The notes beneath the pieces were generated by a model. It made no database searches and was not told the DNA's origin. It saw only the letters and a list, made by a program, of their open reading frames with translations. DNA of 64,000 bases from the NCBI RefSeq assembly GCF_000150275.1, contig NW_002060943.1:7696066-7760065 (forward strand). Reading direction: 5' to 3'. Below, piece by piece: positions 25,701 through 39,500 of this stretch (position 1 is its first letter; each line of letters begins with the position of its first letter). The position numbers and the translations under genes were made by a program. The stretch comes from Trichoplax adhaerens (lineage: Eukaryota; Placozoa; Uniplacotomia; Trichoplacea; Trichoplacidae).

Positions 25701-27928
25701 AACGCCAGAAATATTCATTACTTGACATTAGGAATCTTTGCAACAAAACTTGAATAACTGGACCGAAGAATGTCTTACTGGTGAAATCTTTACAAAAAAT
25801 GTTAGCATTACCATTATAGCTGTTACACTTACTAGATTTCTTTTAACATGTTTAATGTTTCTTTGATCTGCATGTAATTACGGTATACTATGATGATGAC
25901 GTCATTGGATTAATTTCTTGATAGGCTGAGGCTTTACTTAAAGCTTACCCTCCGTTTGTTAATTTCTTTGAATTAACCAAAGAAACACTCGAGCAGTGTG
26001 ATAAAAAGTACCCTAGGTTTCATGCATTCTTGAAGGTACAGTATTGACTCTACTATTGATAAACTGTATACTGTGAAGGTTCGAGATAAAGTTTCCTGAT
26101 TTATTAGTTATGTCAGAATAAGCCGGAATGTGGACGACAATCCTTAGTTGAGCTTTTAATAAGGCCCGTGCAACGATTACCGAGCACTATCTTGCTATTA
26201 CAAGGTACAATACTTTTTCTTTGTTAATTGTCAACAAATCCTAGAAAGAGATGATTGTTTGATTATAATCTACTGTTTTACTAATTCTGCTTTAGATATA
26301 ATGAAACATACATCTGCGACCAATCCTGACTGTACCAAGTTGGAAGAAGCAATAAGTTCTCTCAGGAATGTTATGACGTAAGTTTGGGGCTTATTTACAG
26401 AGTTATGCTAAGAAAATTGTGTGTTTTGAAAGGTAATTAATAAATACAATTGCAACAACCTATTATTGATATCCAGACATATTAATGAAGATAAAAGAAA
26501 AACTGAAGGACGAATGCAAATGTTTGAAATTGTTAGGGACATAGAAGGATGTCCTGTATGTATAGTATAATGGATCATTATTACAAAAGATTTATATTTA
26601 AATGATTTCTGGTTGTGATTGTTGCATTTAAAATATTATGACTTTTTTTGATTTACTCGCAATCATGTAGCCTTATTTACTATCCTCCCATCGCTATCTG
26701 GTCATGCGTTTCGATATGGTAGCATTAGCAGACGTTTTTTGTAGTAAAGGAGACGCGATGACGATATTCTTGTTTTCTGATAGTATTGAGGTTAGCTACT
26801 ATTCAGTGAATTCAGACTGAGAAATTTCACTGTAATTGATGTAGTTTCATTATATTGGATACAGATCAGTAAGAGACGTGTCAGTGCTAAAGTTACCAGA
26901 ACACCCAGTTCAGCATCAAATTATGCCCTTCCTATTGGAAAGAGTCCTCTCAAGGCTTCATTTGGTAATAAGTTGATGTATAAGCATGTCGATTTCATGC
27001 CGTTATCCTATGTGAAAAGAGTTGTAGACGTAACGGATACTGAAGGTATGGGAGAGCTTTTACGAAATTAAATATCTTTTATAGAATGTACAATTTTTAA
27101 TAAATATTTACTGTTATAAATATTCTGTAGAATGTAGCGGTATGTTTGCATTTATATTCCGATCACCAACCGATGTGAAGGAAAAACTAGCTATCTTCCG
27201 TTTAATAAACAACGAAGATATGACGAAAGACGAAATTTTACGGAAATTTACTAGATGTCTCGCGGATAATGCTGCTCTGCTGACTCGGTAACGTTTAATA
27301 GGGGTGATGTCGTTGCCAATAGGTGGTGCTATAAGTGACAGTGTAACTTTACGTTTTAGGATAATTTTCTAACGACGGCAGATTCTCAAGAAGTAATGCT
27401 TTCAAAGAAGGATTTACATCTGGATTCGTTTAGTAGCAATTTATTAAGGTTTGTAAGTTACTGGATTTTAATTCTTTATGATATTGATGGTTCTCAATTC
27501 GATCGCTACAACGTTATTACGTAACAGAGCTGCAAAAAAGACAACCAAAAAGGTTGGTCGGGCTTTTTCCATTAGCAAAACCCCTAAGAGAAATACGTAC
27601 AGACGTACAACGAGGTTAATAAAGCCTAATTTAAGCCTGACGTTTCATGAATTACATTTAGTCATTTTATGATAAGGAATGTAATATTTCATATTATAGT
27701 GCTATAGCTAGTCCATTCATCACGCCCGTATCCGGTACTGTAAATTCATCGGAATGCCTTGATGTAAGTATTAGTACAGCTTTGATTTTAACCTACTATT
27801 ATACACGTATTTTCGATGATTGAAAGGCAGTTGTTATTTCTATAATAACAGAAGGTGTTTTTATTCTAAAGGATATGAGTTCTCCTTTGCCTTCTCGAAA
27901 ACGGGTTGCTTTATCTACCAATATTTAA
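22711..27928 (+). CDS. ECT2: ECT2/Pebble-like Rho guanine-nucleotide exchange factor
   Basis: Activator of RhoA in cytokinesis; about 835 residues over 24 exons. Exons: 22711-22782, 22987-23126, 23222-23267, 23635-23724, 23877-23984, 24149-24222, 24356-24383, 24492-24591, 24687-24799, 24889-24951, 25036-25228, 25348-25643, 25732-25800, 25925-26035, 26117-26204, 26296-26377, 26477-26555, 26671-26790, 26865-27045, 27131-27287, 27360-27448, 27528-27614, 27700-27763, 27872-27928. Order: N-terminal BRCT0-like region (about 1-86), BRCT1 (ILCFTGF..., GEKYR) and BRCT2 (CTHIVVE, KQEWFWESI) to about residue 280, a basic RSRKRRR linker, DH domain (ELLQTETNYV, FHAFLK, LIRPVQRLP, HINEDKRK) about 388-580, PH domain to about 736, and the conserved basic tail AAKKTTKKVGRAFS. 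The exon 20/21 junction is one base out of frame, although both sides match the family. Exon 7/8 borders are the least certain. Human ECT2 is of similar length. Confidence 0.95.
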
Positions 27929-30545
27929 CCTGAATTATATGGTATTCCGGTGCCTAAAGTGAAATTTTCTTAGTTGCATGACTAATTTATAGCGATAAGG
28001 CGCTTCTAATTCACGAGAGCTATTATAGTAGATCTATTTGTAAATGTTAATGTAGATATTTTACCATAATTAATTAATAACTCACAACGAACTACGTGCA
28101 TTTTATTATTAGCTTGATGATATGTAATGTTATTGTAAACTTTACTGTGCAGAAATGCATAGGTATTGTTATAGTGTAATCGTAACTAGGTACGTAGCTA
28201 CATGCAATTTGATGTTTCGTATATAATGCCTATAGCTGTATTTTTAAGGAGGTGTAAATTTAATAAATCATTACAACTACAGCACATACTCATATCGTTT
28301 CTTGTTTGTCTATCGTTCATTCTATAAGTTACTTTACCATAGCACTTTTGATAAGAAATAACGTTATTACGTGGTTATCTCTACTTTCTAAAACTTTACA
28401 ACGAATAGATATTATATTAAAAGTATTTTGCACTGTACTTCATTCCGGACAGCAATTACAGTTAATTAATTACTTAGCTGCACACCTATTGACAATAGAG
28501 AACTACGCTAACCTGTACCTAAATCTAGTAAACAATCACAGTAACACACTATTTTTTTCGCATACTTAAGCCAGCAGGAAGATGCAATTTACTGCAGTAC
28601 AGTTGTATGATTCATAGCGAAATTTTTGTTGAAATCCTTGTTATTGCAATTCGAAGGTGTTACAAAATTGTTTACTAGCAATACTACAATCGAAGGCTAT
28701 ATAGGAGAGCGTTCGATCAAGATCGCTCTAATTTGGCTAAAAGAACAAGCCGTAGGTACAAAGTGAACATTTAAAAAGGTACATTCACACGATGAATTTT
28801 TTAGAGATTTTTTCGTGAATTACTTTCGGACAGGTAAGTAAGTTCGTTTAATATGGATACTATACTAGTATGCTTGCTTTATGTTTCACCCAACGTTTGA
28901 ATTTTATCTTCTTAGGTCGTCCGATTTATGGACAGTTGGGTGGGGAACATGGCTAATGGTTGCAATCTCACTCGAACATTTTAATCTTATTTTTTCGGTC
29001 GTCCAACTTATGGAGAGTTAGGAGGGCCGGAAAAATAAAATTCAACTACATCCATAGGTATGACTGTTGTACGATAAGCTGTTCTTAGGCTTCCATAGAA
29101 TATGCAATAGCATAATAATTTTCTGTATTTAATTCTTTAGTGATACAATTGCGATGACAGTTTGACGGCTAGCTCATATTGAAAATATCCACTCGAACGC
29201 AGGAAAATTTCCAAATCTGCAATTTCATGCTTTACCTTCAATATCTTCATTATCGATGATGCCGTACTATTTTAAACTGTTTTGACTACACCAATAGCGG
29301 CATACAGTAATGCAGGATGCATTAGAGATTTATATTATCAATACGTGAAAACAGTAGTGGGTTATAATCCCAAGTAAGTTGATGTGCGCGTAATATAAAT
29401 TTATTATTCGTAGGTTAACTGAGATAGGAGTAAATTTTTTCATGTACTGCTTCGCACCAATTATAAAATAGCAACATTGCTACAAACTAGTAATCATCTA
29501 TAAGACAGTTCTTACCAACACCGATATTTATTAGCACCACTCGATGTAAGGTAGACTGTAAAACATTACAGTCAAAACGCTACAATTAGAGTTTTCAGAG
29601 TAACAATGCACTTTTATCGTAAACAATATTCGAAGTATTTAAAGCTACGCGTTGTTTCGTAATAACTAAAATAATGATAGCATATTATAATGAAATTCGT
29701 AATATAGGCCGACATGGCGTATTATTTTTAAGGTTTGCTATACGTTCATATCTGACACTGTATATTTACCACAATTGGCATTATCTATACTCGTTACGAC
29801 ACCAATATTTTAGAATATTCACATAGAATACTTTTAGGTGTAATAATATATTCACCACTTCTCATAGAATAAAAATCCTATCGTTATAAACACTACTTAC
29901 TCATATTTACATAACTTTACGTCCGCGTTATGGCTAAATATATAGTTATATATATGTATCAATATCCCGCAAATAATAATTTCACATAGGGTGAAATCAA
30001 ATAACAAACATTATGACAATAAAACCACATGGCCTAGCATCTATATTGCTATCTGACCAGTTACAATGTACCCCTACAGTAGTCATAGTTGTTCATGGTC
30101 ATGATTAACTTTGAAATTGTGACTGAAATTTACAATACTGTATAAATATCGAGATTTTTAGTAGCTAACGGTACATTGCATTGTTTTAATGTTCGACATT
30201 AAATATATACGAAAAAAGATAATCTAAATCCGAAAATGGTAGATAGCACGAAATATCCCGGAGTCTATCACTAATTTACAAGTATATATTACTCTACCGC
30301 CCAAAAAGACAATTCAAGATTCTTACAAAGGCAATTAGGATTAAAATAAAATAAAAAACTACAATTTTGCAGTAGTAAAACAATACTCTGAGCAGTATTA
30401 CTTCCAATCTAGAGATTTTGTGTAATAGTATAATAGTAATAGTATAGTGATAAAACATAGTACAGAATGATCTAAATATCCAAACGAAAAATTGGGTTTT
30501 CCGTAGCGTAAATCCTGCGCTCTACTAGATTTTTCAATTTAGTAA
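27929..30545. other. Convergent intergenic region between ECT2 and Dlg
   Basis: Holds the 3' flanks of two genes that face each other. I saw no reliable gene. An open frame at 28306-28569 has no family resemblance. Two adjacent similar segments at 28917-28965 and 28998-29038 both read R-P-x-Y-G-x-L-G-G in a forward frame (see findings). Palindromic TACTG words are sparse here compared with the divergent intergenic regions. Confidence 0.5.
28262..28267 (+). terminator. Candidate poly(A) signal for ECT2
   Basis: AATAAA, 334 bases after the ECT2 stop codon. AT-rich DNA makes chance matches common, so this is only a plausible site. Confidence 0.3.
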
Positions 30546-33500
30546 CTATTTTTCAATTTTTTCTTTTGAAGCGACCCATATTGTAGGCCCAGATTCATGA
30601 TTAATAACCGCTTTAACGTTTTCTAACAGATCATCTAAAGTCTCACCTTGCACCATAGCTATTCAAAATAAACATTAAAACAAACAAATATTAACGATTA
30701 CGATCAGGAATTTTATGCGTACCTATTAAATCAATTGAACTACGCACTAGTGAAATATTCCGCGAATTCTTGTTCTGTTTTTTGAGCTCGTTCGAAGGCT
30801 TTTCGAGCTTGATCGGCGGTCATTCGTTTTAATTGTTCTCTAAATTCCAAATAAATGTTCACGTTTATTTAGTCTGTTGCATTAGCATAGCAATGATAAG
30901 TTTAATTATATATAAATTTATCAAAAACAGGCCCTAACAATAATGATTTGGGTGATTTCGGTTTTAAGAAGATAGCCACAGGATCTAATTTTGCAACTTG
31001 TAACCTCTTAATTGCGTAACCGCTAACATCAAGCAAGCAATGTTTACCCTGTAGAACGTAAACAAAATCGAGGTTATATTATCGAGGTCAGTCTCGACGT
31101 CTGATATGCTTCTAATGTAGAATATGCGGATAGATACAGTACATACACCATACCTTGCGGCAAACGTCCTTGACAGCGGTAACTGAAGTTCCATAAAGGT
31201 GCTCATTTAGCTGTCCAGCTTCAATGAAAACATGATTTTGGATATCTTGTTCCATCTCCTGGCGAGACTCAACAAAGTAGTAGTCTTGTCCATGGATTTC
31301 ACCATCACGAGGTGGGCGTGTGGTATCTTTTATAAAAAATAGAATATCTTAGCTTGCTAACCACAAATGCCTATAGAATGCGCAATATATTGTAAATTAC
31401 AGTCCAGTAGATACTAGTAAGCATTTATACCATTTTTTGGTAATTGTTGATCTACACAGTATTTGATTGCTAAGCGTCTAAATAATTTACTGTCAAGGTG
31501 ATGCCTCTTTCCACAATCTGTAATTACTGTTTATTTTATTAAATATCTTACGAGGTACACAGGTTGTTATTCGATCTGAAAGTTCCACTAATAAATCATC
31601 GCTTATTCGATCCTTGCAAGGTCCAAGCAAAACAATAGGTCTACCAGCGGTGACTAGTATTTTAAAAAAATATAATTTTTGTATCTTAATGGCATATTGA
31701 CAGTAAATCATGAATAATCTAAGAAAGTGATGACTTAAATATTCTGTATTTACTTTCTTTTTGTATCACAGGTTCATAAGAGAGAATAACATGGCTTGCA
31801 AGTTCTAAAAATAAAAAACAATGGTGATATTTTATGGCGTTAATTTTGATATTGTACAATAGCTATAATATCAGCAATTTAAATTGTACTATTGCAATTC
31901 ATAAGCATAACTTACTGTCATCTTCTTCGGCATTTATTGTTTCAGATGATCTATTTTTTCGATTGAATAGAGGCATCCTTTTGATATAGCTCATACTTTT
32001 ATTTCGTTTTACTGACACCAATGATACCTGATATTTACATCGTTAATACAATTCATTAATTGTACGAAAGCTAAACATGGTTAGCTAATAGCAAATGGTA
32101 TGACGTAATAAAATGCTACCCTGCGATCACTCGATTCGTCTAATCCGGAAGATTTACGAAATTTAACACTTTTCAATCGAGACTGTTCTTTCCTTTCAAC
32201 CCTCTTCTTGCTAGGTATTATTCCACGTCCTTCTTCAGAACTGTTCCAGTTAACTAAGCTTGCTTGCCACCATTCATCATCGCTAGCGTTCGTAATATGT
32301 AAGATATCGCCAAAGTTGAAACTTAATCCTTGGCTTGGTAATCCAGAATCATTGTTCTTATCATAGCTAATTAATGCCCTAAAAATATGGATTAATCATT
32401 AATGTTTTAACATGCTGTTGATAACATATTACTTTTCGATAATCCTGCTCATCAATTGTCAATACTTTTGCATTCAACGCTCAATATCTTTCTTACCGAA
32501 CATATAAACTTTTCTTCGTTGGTGCCTTTAAACTAAGTGTACTGGCACTAGCGGTAGGATTTAACATTAGCTCACGTATTGTGGCAATATTCGATTTAAG
32601 GCGGCCAAAGCCTGTAATGAAATGTTAAAAATGAAGACTTGAAGGTAGCAGTAGAGAGCTACCGTTTGTTAATAAGCTAGTGGTCCGAAATTTACCTTCC
32701 GGATCGTGCACCACAGCCAAATTTACCGGTGATTTAGCTTTCTTGATAATTTCAACAGCTTCATCGTGGTTTGCTTCTGATAAATCAGCACTGTTTACCT
32801 GTACACATACGTATGCAAGTTTTATTGAAGAATAATACTAAATATGGATAAATGCTATCCATGTTTACATGTAATTAAAATAACAGTATAATTCGTTACT
32901 GATTCTGATAATTTTTGTGTTGTATTCAAATGGATCTAGATGAGCGTCATTAGCTAGATTTTAATATTTATATTTAGTTTATGCACACTATATATTTATG
33001 ATTTAATAGCATTTACCAGATGGGAAAAACGAAGGATCATAGAGTACTTATACTGAAGTGCGTTACCTTGAGTAATCATATGTATAATAATATTCTTATG
33101 TAGGTATATTATATAAAATGTTGGCGATAATTAAAAGATTAAAGAAAACTTGTTATAAGAAATACTTTTGGGTAACAGATATATACTAAGGCGTCAGGTG
33201 AATTATATAATTAGTCTAAGAAACGAGCTCCGCTGACCCGTGACATTCCTATTCATTGTTATGTGAAAGTCATATCATAAATACATAGACTGTATATGTG
33301 TATATTCGCTTTGCAAGCTTAATGGTGTATTATATTTCATACTGTATTGATTTTAAAAATAGTATAATGCAAGCTATATACAATCACAGCTTTGATTATA
33401 GGCTATAATTAACGCTAGACTGATATCAATAATATTTGTATTACTTATCAAAACTCATCACATAAGTTTATGACTTGCATCCGTAAATGCTAGATATGGA

Positions 33501-36500
33501 GCAGCACTGCTTAATATAAAGTATGAACAACAATGGCTGCTATGTATCAGTATTACCTGCAATATCTTATCACCAGGTTGCAGACGACCATCTTCTTCTG
33601 CTGGTCCTCCGTAAGATATAAACGAGACGTAGATACCTTGTGCATTATCACCTCCCACAATATTAAATCCTAGACCAGATGGCCGTCGGTTTAATGTTAT
33701 TCGTCGTGATTGACTACGCGAGTGCATGCATAACAGTTAGTTGAGTTTAAAATTAATAGTTACATTGAAATTGAACGAATTACTACGCCAAATTGTTTAG
33801 AAAGCTAATGTAAGATTAGACTCATGACTGTTACTATAGCATGTTTTTCGCTTAATGATCGAGTAGGTGTAAGTTCCATAGCGGTACAATTTCGTTTCAT
33901 AAATGCGAGGACCTCTACTAATAACTGCTAAGTGTCAAAATTTGGTTGCAAATAGCAAGTATATCTATCGTACCTATTATCATCAGCTGACGAAGATGAT
34001 TGTAGCGCTGCCGCTATCTCAGTCGACTCTGGTGGTGATGATGAAGGGGCAGTTTGAGTTTGTTCCTGTATTTTCTTATCTTGTTTTTTGTCTCTTGAAC
34101 CTACAGTAAGTTAGCATGAAATTACTTTAACTCTTTTTTCGGTATTATGAATTTTATCAACTAAGACTTTAGCTAAACAGCAATTTCTAGGTAAGAATTT
34201 GTAACATCTCGTAAAGTAAGGCAATTGCTATGATATCATTAGTGCTGGAGAGGAAAAAAATACGGTACATAAGAACAAAAGCAACGAACTTCATGCAAGA
34301 CTGCTGTAGAACTCCTTTTTGACTCTCGTGGGGAATGAGTATGAATGGAAAGAAGGAAGGAGTAATTGAAATAAATATTAAAAATTATTACTCCAGAGAA
34401 GAAAGAATTCCTGATCCTTTTCCGTGGTAAATAAAAGTACTTTATTTATCTTTTATTACTTATTACATAGTTGATAATAAGCACACCGCAAGGCTAAAAA
34501 TCCACTATTACAGAATTTAGTAGTAAACTTCCGACACTAAAAATATTTACGAAGAAAAAAGTAATATCACAATCGCTTATCGGGTACATAAAATTCTATG
34601 TGAGACGATACGTATGTCATGAGCACACCATGTTTAAGGGTTAGAGTTAAAAAAAACATTAAAATTTTGCCTGTTTCAATATATATTAGAGCCAAACCAA
34701 AGGAGTCTAGCAGTGCTACATGAAATGTTGCTCTTCATAAAATAACTTATGAACTACCTGAGCCATCCTTGCGTGGGCGTGGCTTAACAACTACTAAAGA
34801 AACAACGTCAGCAGTTTCTTTTAATATAGCAACAGCCTCTTCGTGGGTTACATTTTCCAAAGATAGTGTGTTAACCTAAATTAACCAATTCAGCAACAAT
34901 TAATGAACGCAGTTACAATAAATGAATTCCTATCAATAAGGCTATCTTGACAATTTCATTTGTGTCTATTATTAGATACAGTAATCAATCTGAAAGAGTA
35001 AGTTGTAATTTACCTTGGTAATACGATCACCGACTTCTAGGCGACCATCTTGAAAGGCAGCACCACCCTCGATGATTTTAGTAACGAAGATACCATTATC
35101 GTTTATGATATGTTGGTTACCGACTCCACCGGCAATACTGAAACCGAGACCTTGTACAAGAATAGAATTCATTTTTTCAAATTGATCGATAGTTTTAAGC
35201 CTGTATTGGTACCTAAGCAATAGTATAGACCTCGATTATATGGCTTACCTTTATCCTCTTTATGAAGAACAATGTTCATCAGTTGTGATGCATCATAGTC
35301 CTTTACAGGGAATCGCTTAACTCTCTATTGAAGTATAATTATTTATATACGTATTATCTATTACTGATTTTCAGTATTAGCCTAGCTAGATTCAATTGGA
35401 ATATACAAACTTTATTACCAGTAGTAAGTACTAACCAATTTAACTTCGCTACCGGCTGACTTCAAAGCATCAACACAAACTTGATGGGCAACATCTTCCA
35501 TAAGTTGATCATCAACAGCAACGATCGTATCATAAACTCTAAAATGATGAACGTCAAGTTTTGTTGTAACTATTTGTAATAGATCTTTTCCCATTGATAT
35601 TTTTGATGTCTTACAAAATTTGACTTACTTAAGTCTTCCGTCAGCTTCAGCAGCGCCACCAGGAATAACTTTGGTGATATATATGCTTGTATCGTTGTCA
35701 AAGTGAGGATTATCGGTACCACCAGCGATGCTAAAGCCCAAACCGGAGGAGCCCTAACAAAGATATTATTGTGATGTTAAGGGAAGATTCAATTTTCAAT
35801 CTATCTCACTTTTTTAACTTACCCTCAATAGTACTATATCTAGGTATTGCACTTCGTTAACGGCACCATAGTCAAACTATAAAAAATTATGATTATCAGA
35901 TCGGTATGTATATATTCGATAAATATTAGCTAATTTAAAATTAAAAATTTGTATACTTACATCTCCAATATCTTGGTTATTTGCTTCCTATTCAGAATAT
36001 ATATATATATATATAGATTTATTACGATGAAGATAGACTACAGATATAAAGTAGAAAATTGTAATTGTTAGGTATGATTTTTCGACCTTTTCTTCTTCCT
36101 CTTGTTCATCTTGTGGAGGTTCTCCTTTCTCCAAAACGTAAGCATAATAGTCGCGGACATCTATATATACAATAGTACAAGGTTGTAGCGTTACATAGAC
36201 ACGACACTAAATGTGGATTCATTGAAACTAACTATTCGTAGTAGATTAACGACAATGTTCGCGATCGAATTGCAATCTGTCGTTAATGTAGTTTATAGTA
36301 CTACGTGTGACCTCATTGTTCTAGTGAGGCTTCTATCAGTTTTTGAGAATCATTGACAAATGTTATGTAAAACATTAGATAGTACATTACTATAGTGATG
36401 ACTACTATCATCATGGTGTACGTACAGCATAGTACTGTTTTCATATCATCTTACTTATCCAATGTATCGGTTGCATCCAGCATGTTAATATATACTTGAT

Positions 36501-39500
36501 GACCGATATGATTTTTTTGGGCGTTATCAAAACACTGTACTGTATAGTAGGTGTACTGGTGAATCAATATATTGTCTATTGTACAGTATTGTACTTTAAT
36601 CAACCAATTTGGTCATTCTAAATCAAGGCTTAACTACTACCATCTATCACAGATGCATCTTGTCACATAAAAGTAAATAGATGGGAAACTATGCCTAACG
36701 TCTGGCTATTCCATTCGATCGATGTTGTCGCAAAAATTGGAACGCTGACGGTACGTCATTATACTGTACAGTTGCACCTGTCGATGGTTTGGGTTGTTGC
36801 ATCACTGCGGCATTTAGACAGTATTAGCCATTATATATGGAGTAAAATTGCAATCATCAGTACAGATAGTAGTATAACTACAGTGTTTACGCTACTTTCC
36901 ATTTCAAAACATATCTAGAGTTTACCATCTGGTACACCCAAAACTTTTTTTTGACGACTTCCAGTACTGTACTGTACTATCTCGATCAATATTGAGGTGC
37001 GTTGGTGTAGATGGGCGTGGACCGGTCCAACCCTATACTGTATTCAATGACGGTATGATATTACTTGTGGGGCCCCTTGCTACAGTATACAGGCTGCACT
37101 CTGGCGTAGCGGCGCCTATTCTCATCCAAGACAAAACACTGCCGCTGTGTTGAGAGTGACCCGGACGGGCCACGATCGCCACAGCAATTCAAAATTAACA
37201 TCGATTGTCTTATTGTCGGCTCGTCAGACAAGTGACGTAATACAATACAGTACACAATGCAATTCACTGTACGATACCGCTTCCAGGGATTGTACTGTAC
37301 AGTATGTGTCAGTTATTATTATTATTATTATTATAATGATCAAAGCAGTTCATTAATTTATACAGTACGTATTGTACGCGCCAAGGTGAAGGCACCACTC
37401 GGCTGACCTGGAAAAACGCCGACACGCAAAATGACACTTGAACTACTGTATGGCGCACAACACTCTGCAACATGTGACTACGCACTGTAGAGTGACACAA
37501 CAGTTGCACATACGTACAGTACTGTCAATCTCTTCATTGTCCGTAAAATCTTCTTTGCAGTACAGCGTGATTCGCTTCTTTTTCGCCATTTTAGCATCGA
37601 AAATCAATATTATCCTCGTACAGTAAATATCGCTTGAGAGGTAATTCGGCAATTAATTCCCAATATTCACCCAATTAATAGTTACTTGTTTTTGTACAAA
37701 TAAAATGAATGACACCGTAGTACAGTACTAGAGGCATGCTCGGTAAAGGGTAAACTAACCAAGGATTAAGCTCGATTGAATCAGTTATAGAGAAAAATGA
37801 AAAATTATCGAGCATAAAATTGGCCAGCATGGACACTACTAAAAATTATGCTTAGATCATTCATATACAGTTGTTGATGGCAATACAAAAGACCAGTAAA
37901 TCAACGGCATTATACGATGGTTAAAATACTCATTACTGTAACTTCATATTCAGTAGCATCGCCGTAAAACTCTTTTACAGTTCGCTATTGTAACTGAACC
38001 TTGACTGTCTTATGAGACTACAGAATTAATTAGCAACAAGATACAATTAAGCAAGGAGATCTGTAATCGACTACTTTATGGTACTGTGTACCTTCTACGG
38101 AGTATGTATTGCATTTTTCAATTGAAGCGGTGATCCAAAACTACTAAGCGGATGAATTTAAGATGGGCAATGATTTCATGGATAAAATAAGAAAAGAATT
38201 CAAGACTGGATCAATTGTCATAACGAGTCATTAGCGATGAGTGAGTTAGAGTCATGAGTACATTGATAGCTAAATAATCTGGGTCTGTTAATCCCAACTC
38301 TCAAGCATAGCAGGGTTGACTTTTTTTAGTAATCCCTAGCTGTACTAAAATTACAAGTAAAAAGGATCGCTTCTGAAAAAAAAAAAACCTGTACAAAACG
38401 TACTTAGTAGGCAGTCTTGAGGCTAGCAGAGTTACGGTATAAAGTATGATGCAGTCTTCCTTTGTCATTATCACCGAAGGCGGTACAGCAATGCAAGGTG
38501 TAATGGTGTTAAAAAGCATACTCATGTTGATCCTTTTTTAACTTTGTTAGTTAATCACTAATCATGCCTACGATAGCAAAAGATGGATGGATGGATCAAG
38601 GCAGAGTATGGTATAGGACAATCCTGTATGCCTACAGATACAGTATTGAATTGTAGACGTTTTCAGTCATAGTCAAGCATATATGTATACCTTGCTTTCT
38701 CGCCGAGTAATACAGTGTCCTCTACAATTTTGGACAAATCGATAGAATTGTCTTTAAAAGTGAGGACTACTTTTCATTCGTGTACAATATCATGTAAGTC
38801 AATAATAATGATGACTCTTGGTATCTTATAAAGAATCATAATGTCGTCTTTTTGTAACTACTGCTTGGCTGCCATCAATCATGACCTTATTCGTTAAATT
38901 CATTCCGATTGAGTGATGTAGCAAGCGATACACAAGAAAAACGTGAAATACTTGGAGCTGACATGTTTCATAATAATATTGACTCTTATTAAGAAGATCA
39001 AATAGAGATCTAGAAAAATTGACGTCTTATAGTAGATATCACCGATTAAGGCAGGTTACACAACGAAAGTAGTGAGTAGAAGGAGAAGGTGTAACGGTCA
39101 AGTTAATGCGTACTAAAACGTAAAATTAGAAAGAGTTCAACCTTGCTATACTACTACTAGACTACTAGTACAGGTTGTACTATGAAATTGCGAGCAAATT
39201 GTCTGTGTCGGATCAGTTGTTTTAGTGGTTGTAAGCAATAATGATAATTAATTTTTGGTTGCTTTGTTAGATGTCTAATCATCTCATCATGATACCGCAT
39301 AACGGAACATCAAGCATACCAATGGTGAACTCACTTACCGATTAAAGCACTGAAAAGATCGCTACGAAAGACTTGACTCAAACGGGAAATGGATTCTTTA
39401 ATGGTGTCTTGCTCTTCATCATCTAAGCTTTCCTTATATTGCTCGAGTACATTTGCTGCTGCGAGCATCACAGAATCTGCAAGAACATAATATCAATTAT

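Noticed and set aside
28306-28569. 87-codon forward frame after ECT2
   Set aside because: Low-complexity AT-rich composition, no domain, no splice signals or neighbouring exons; expected by chance in this DNA.
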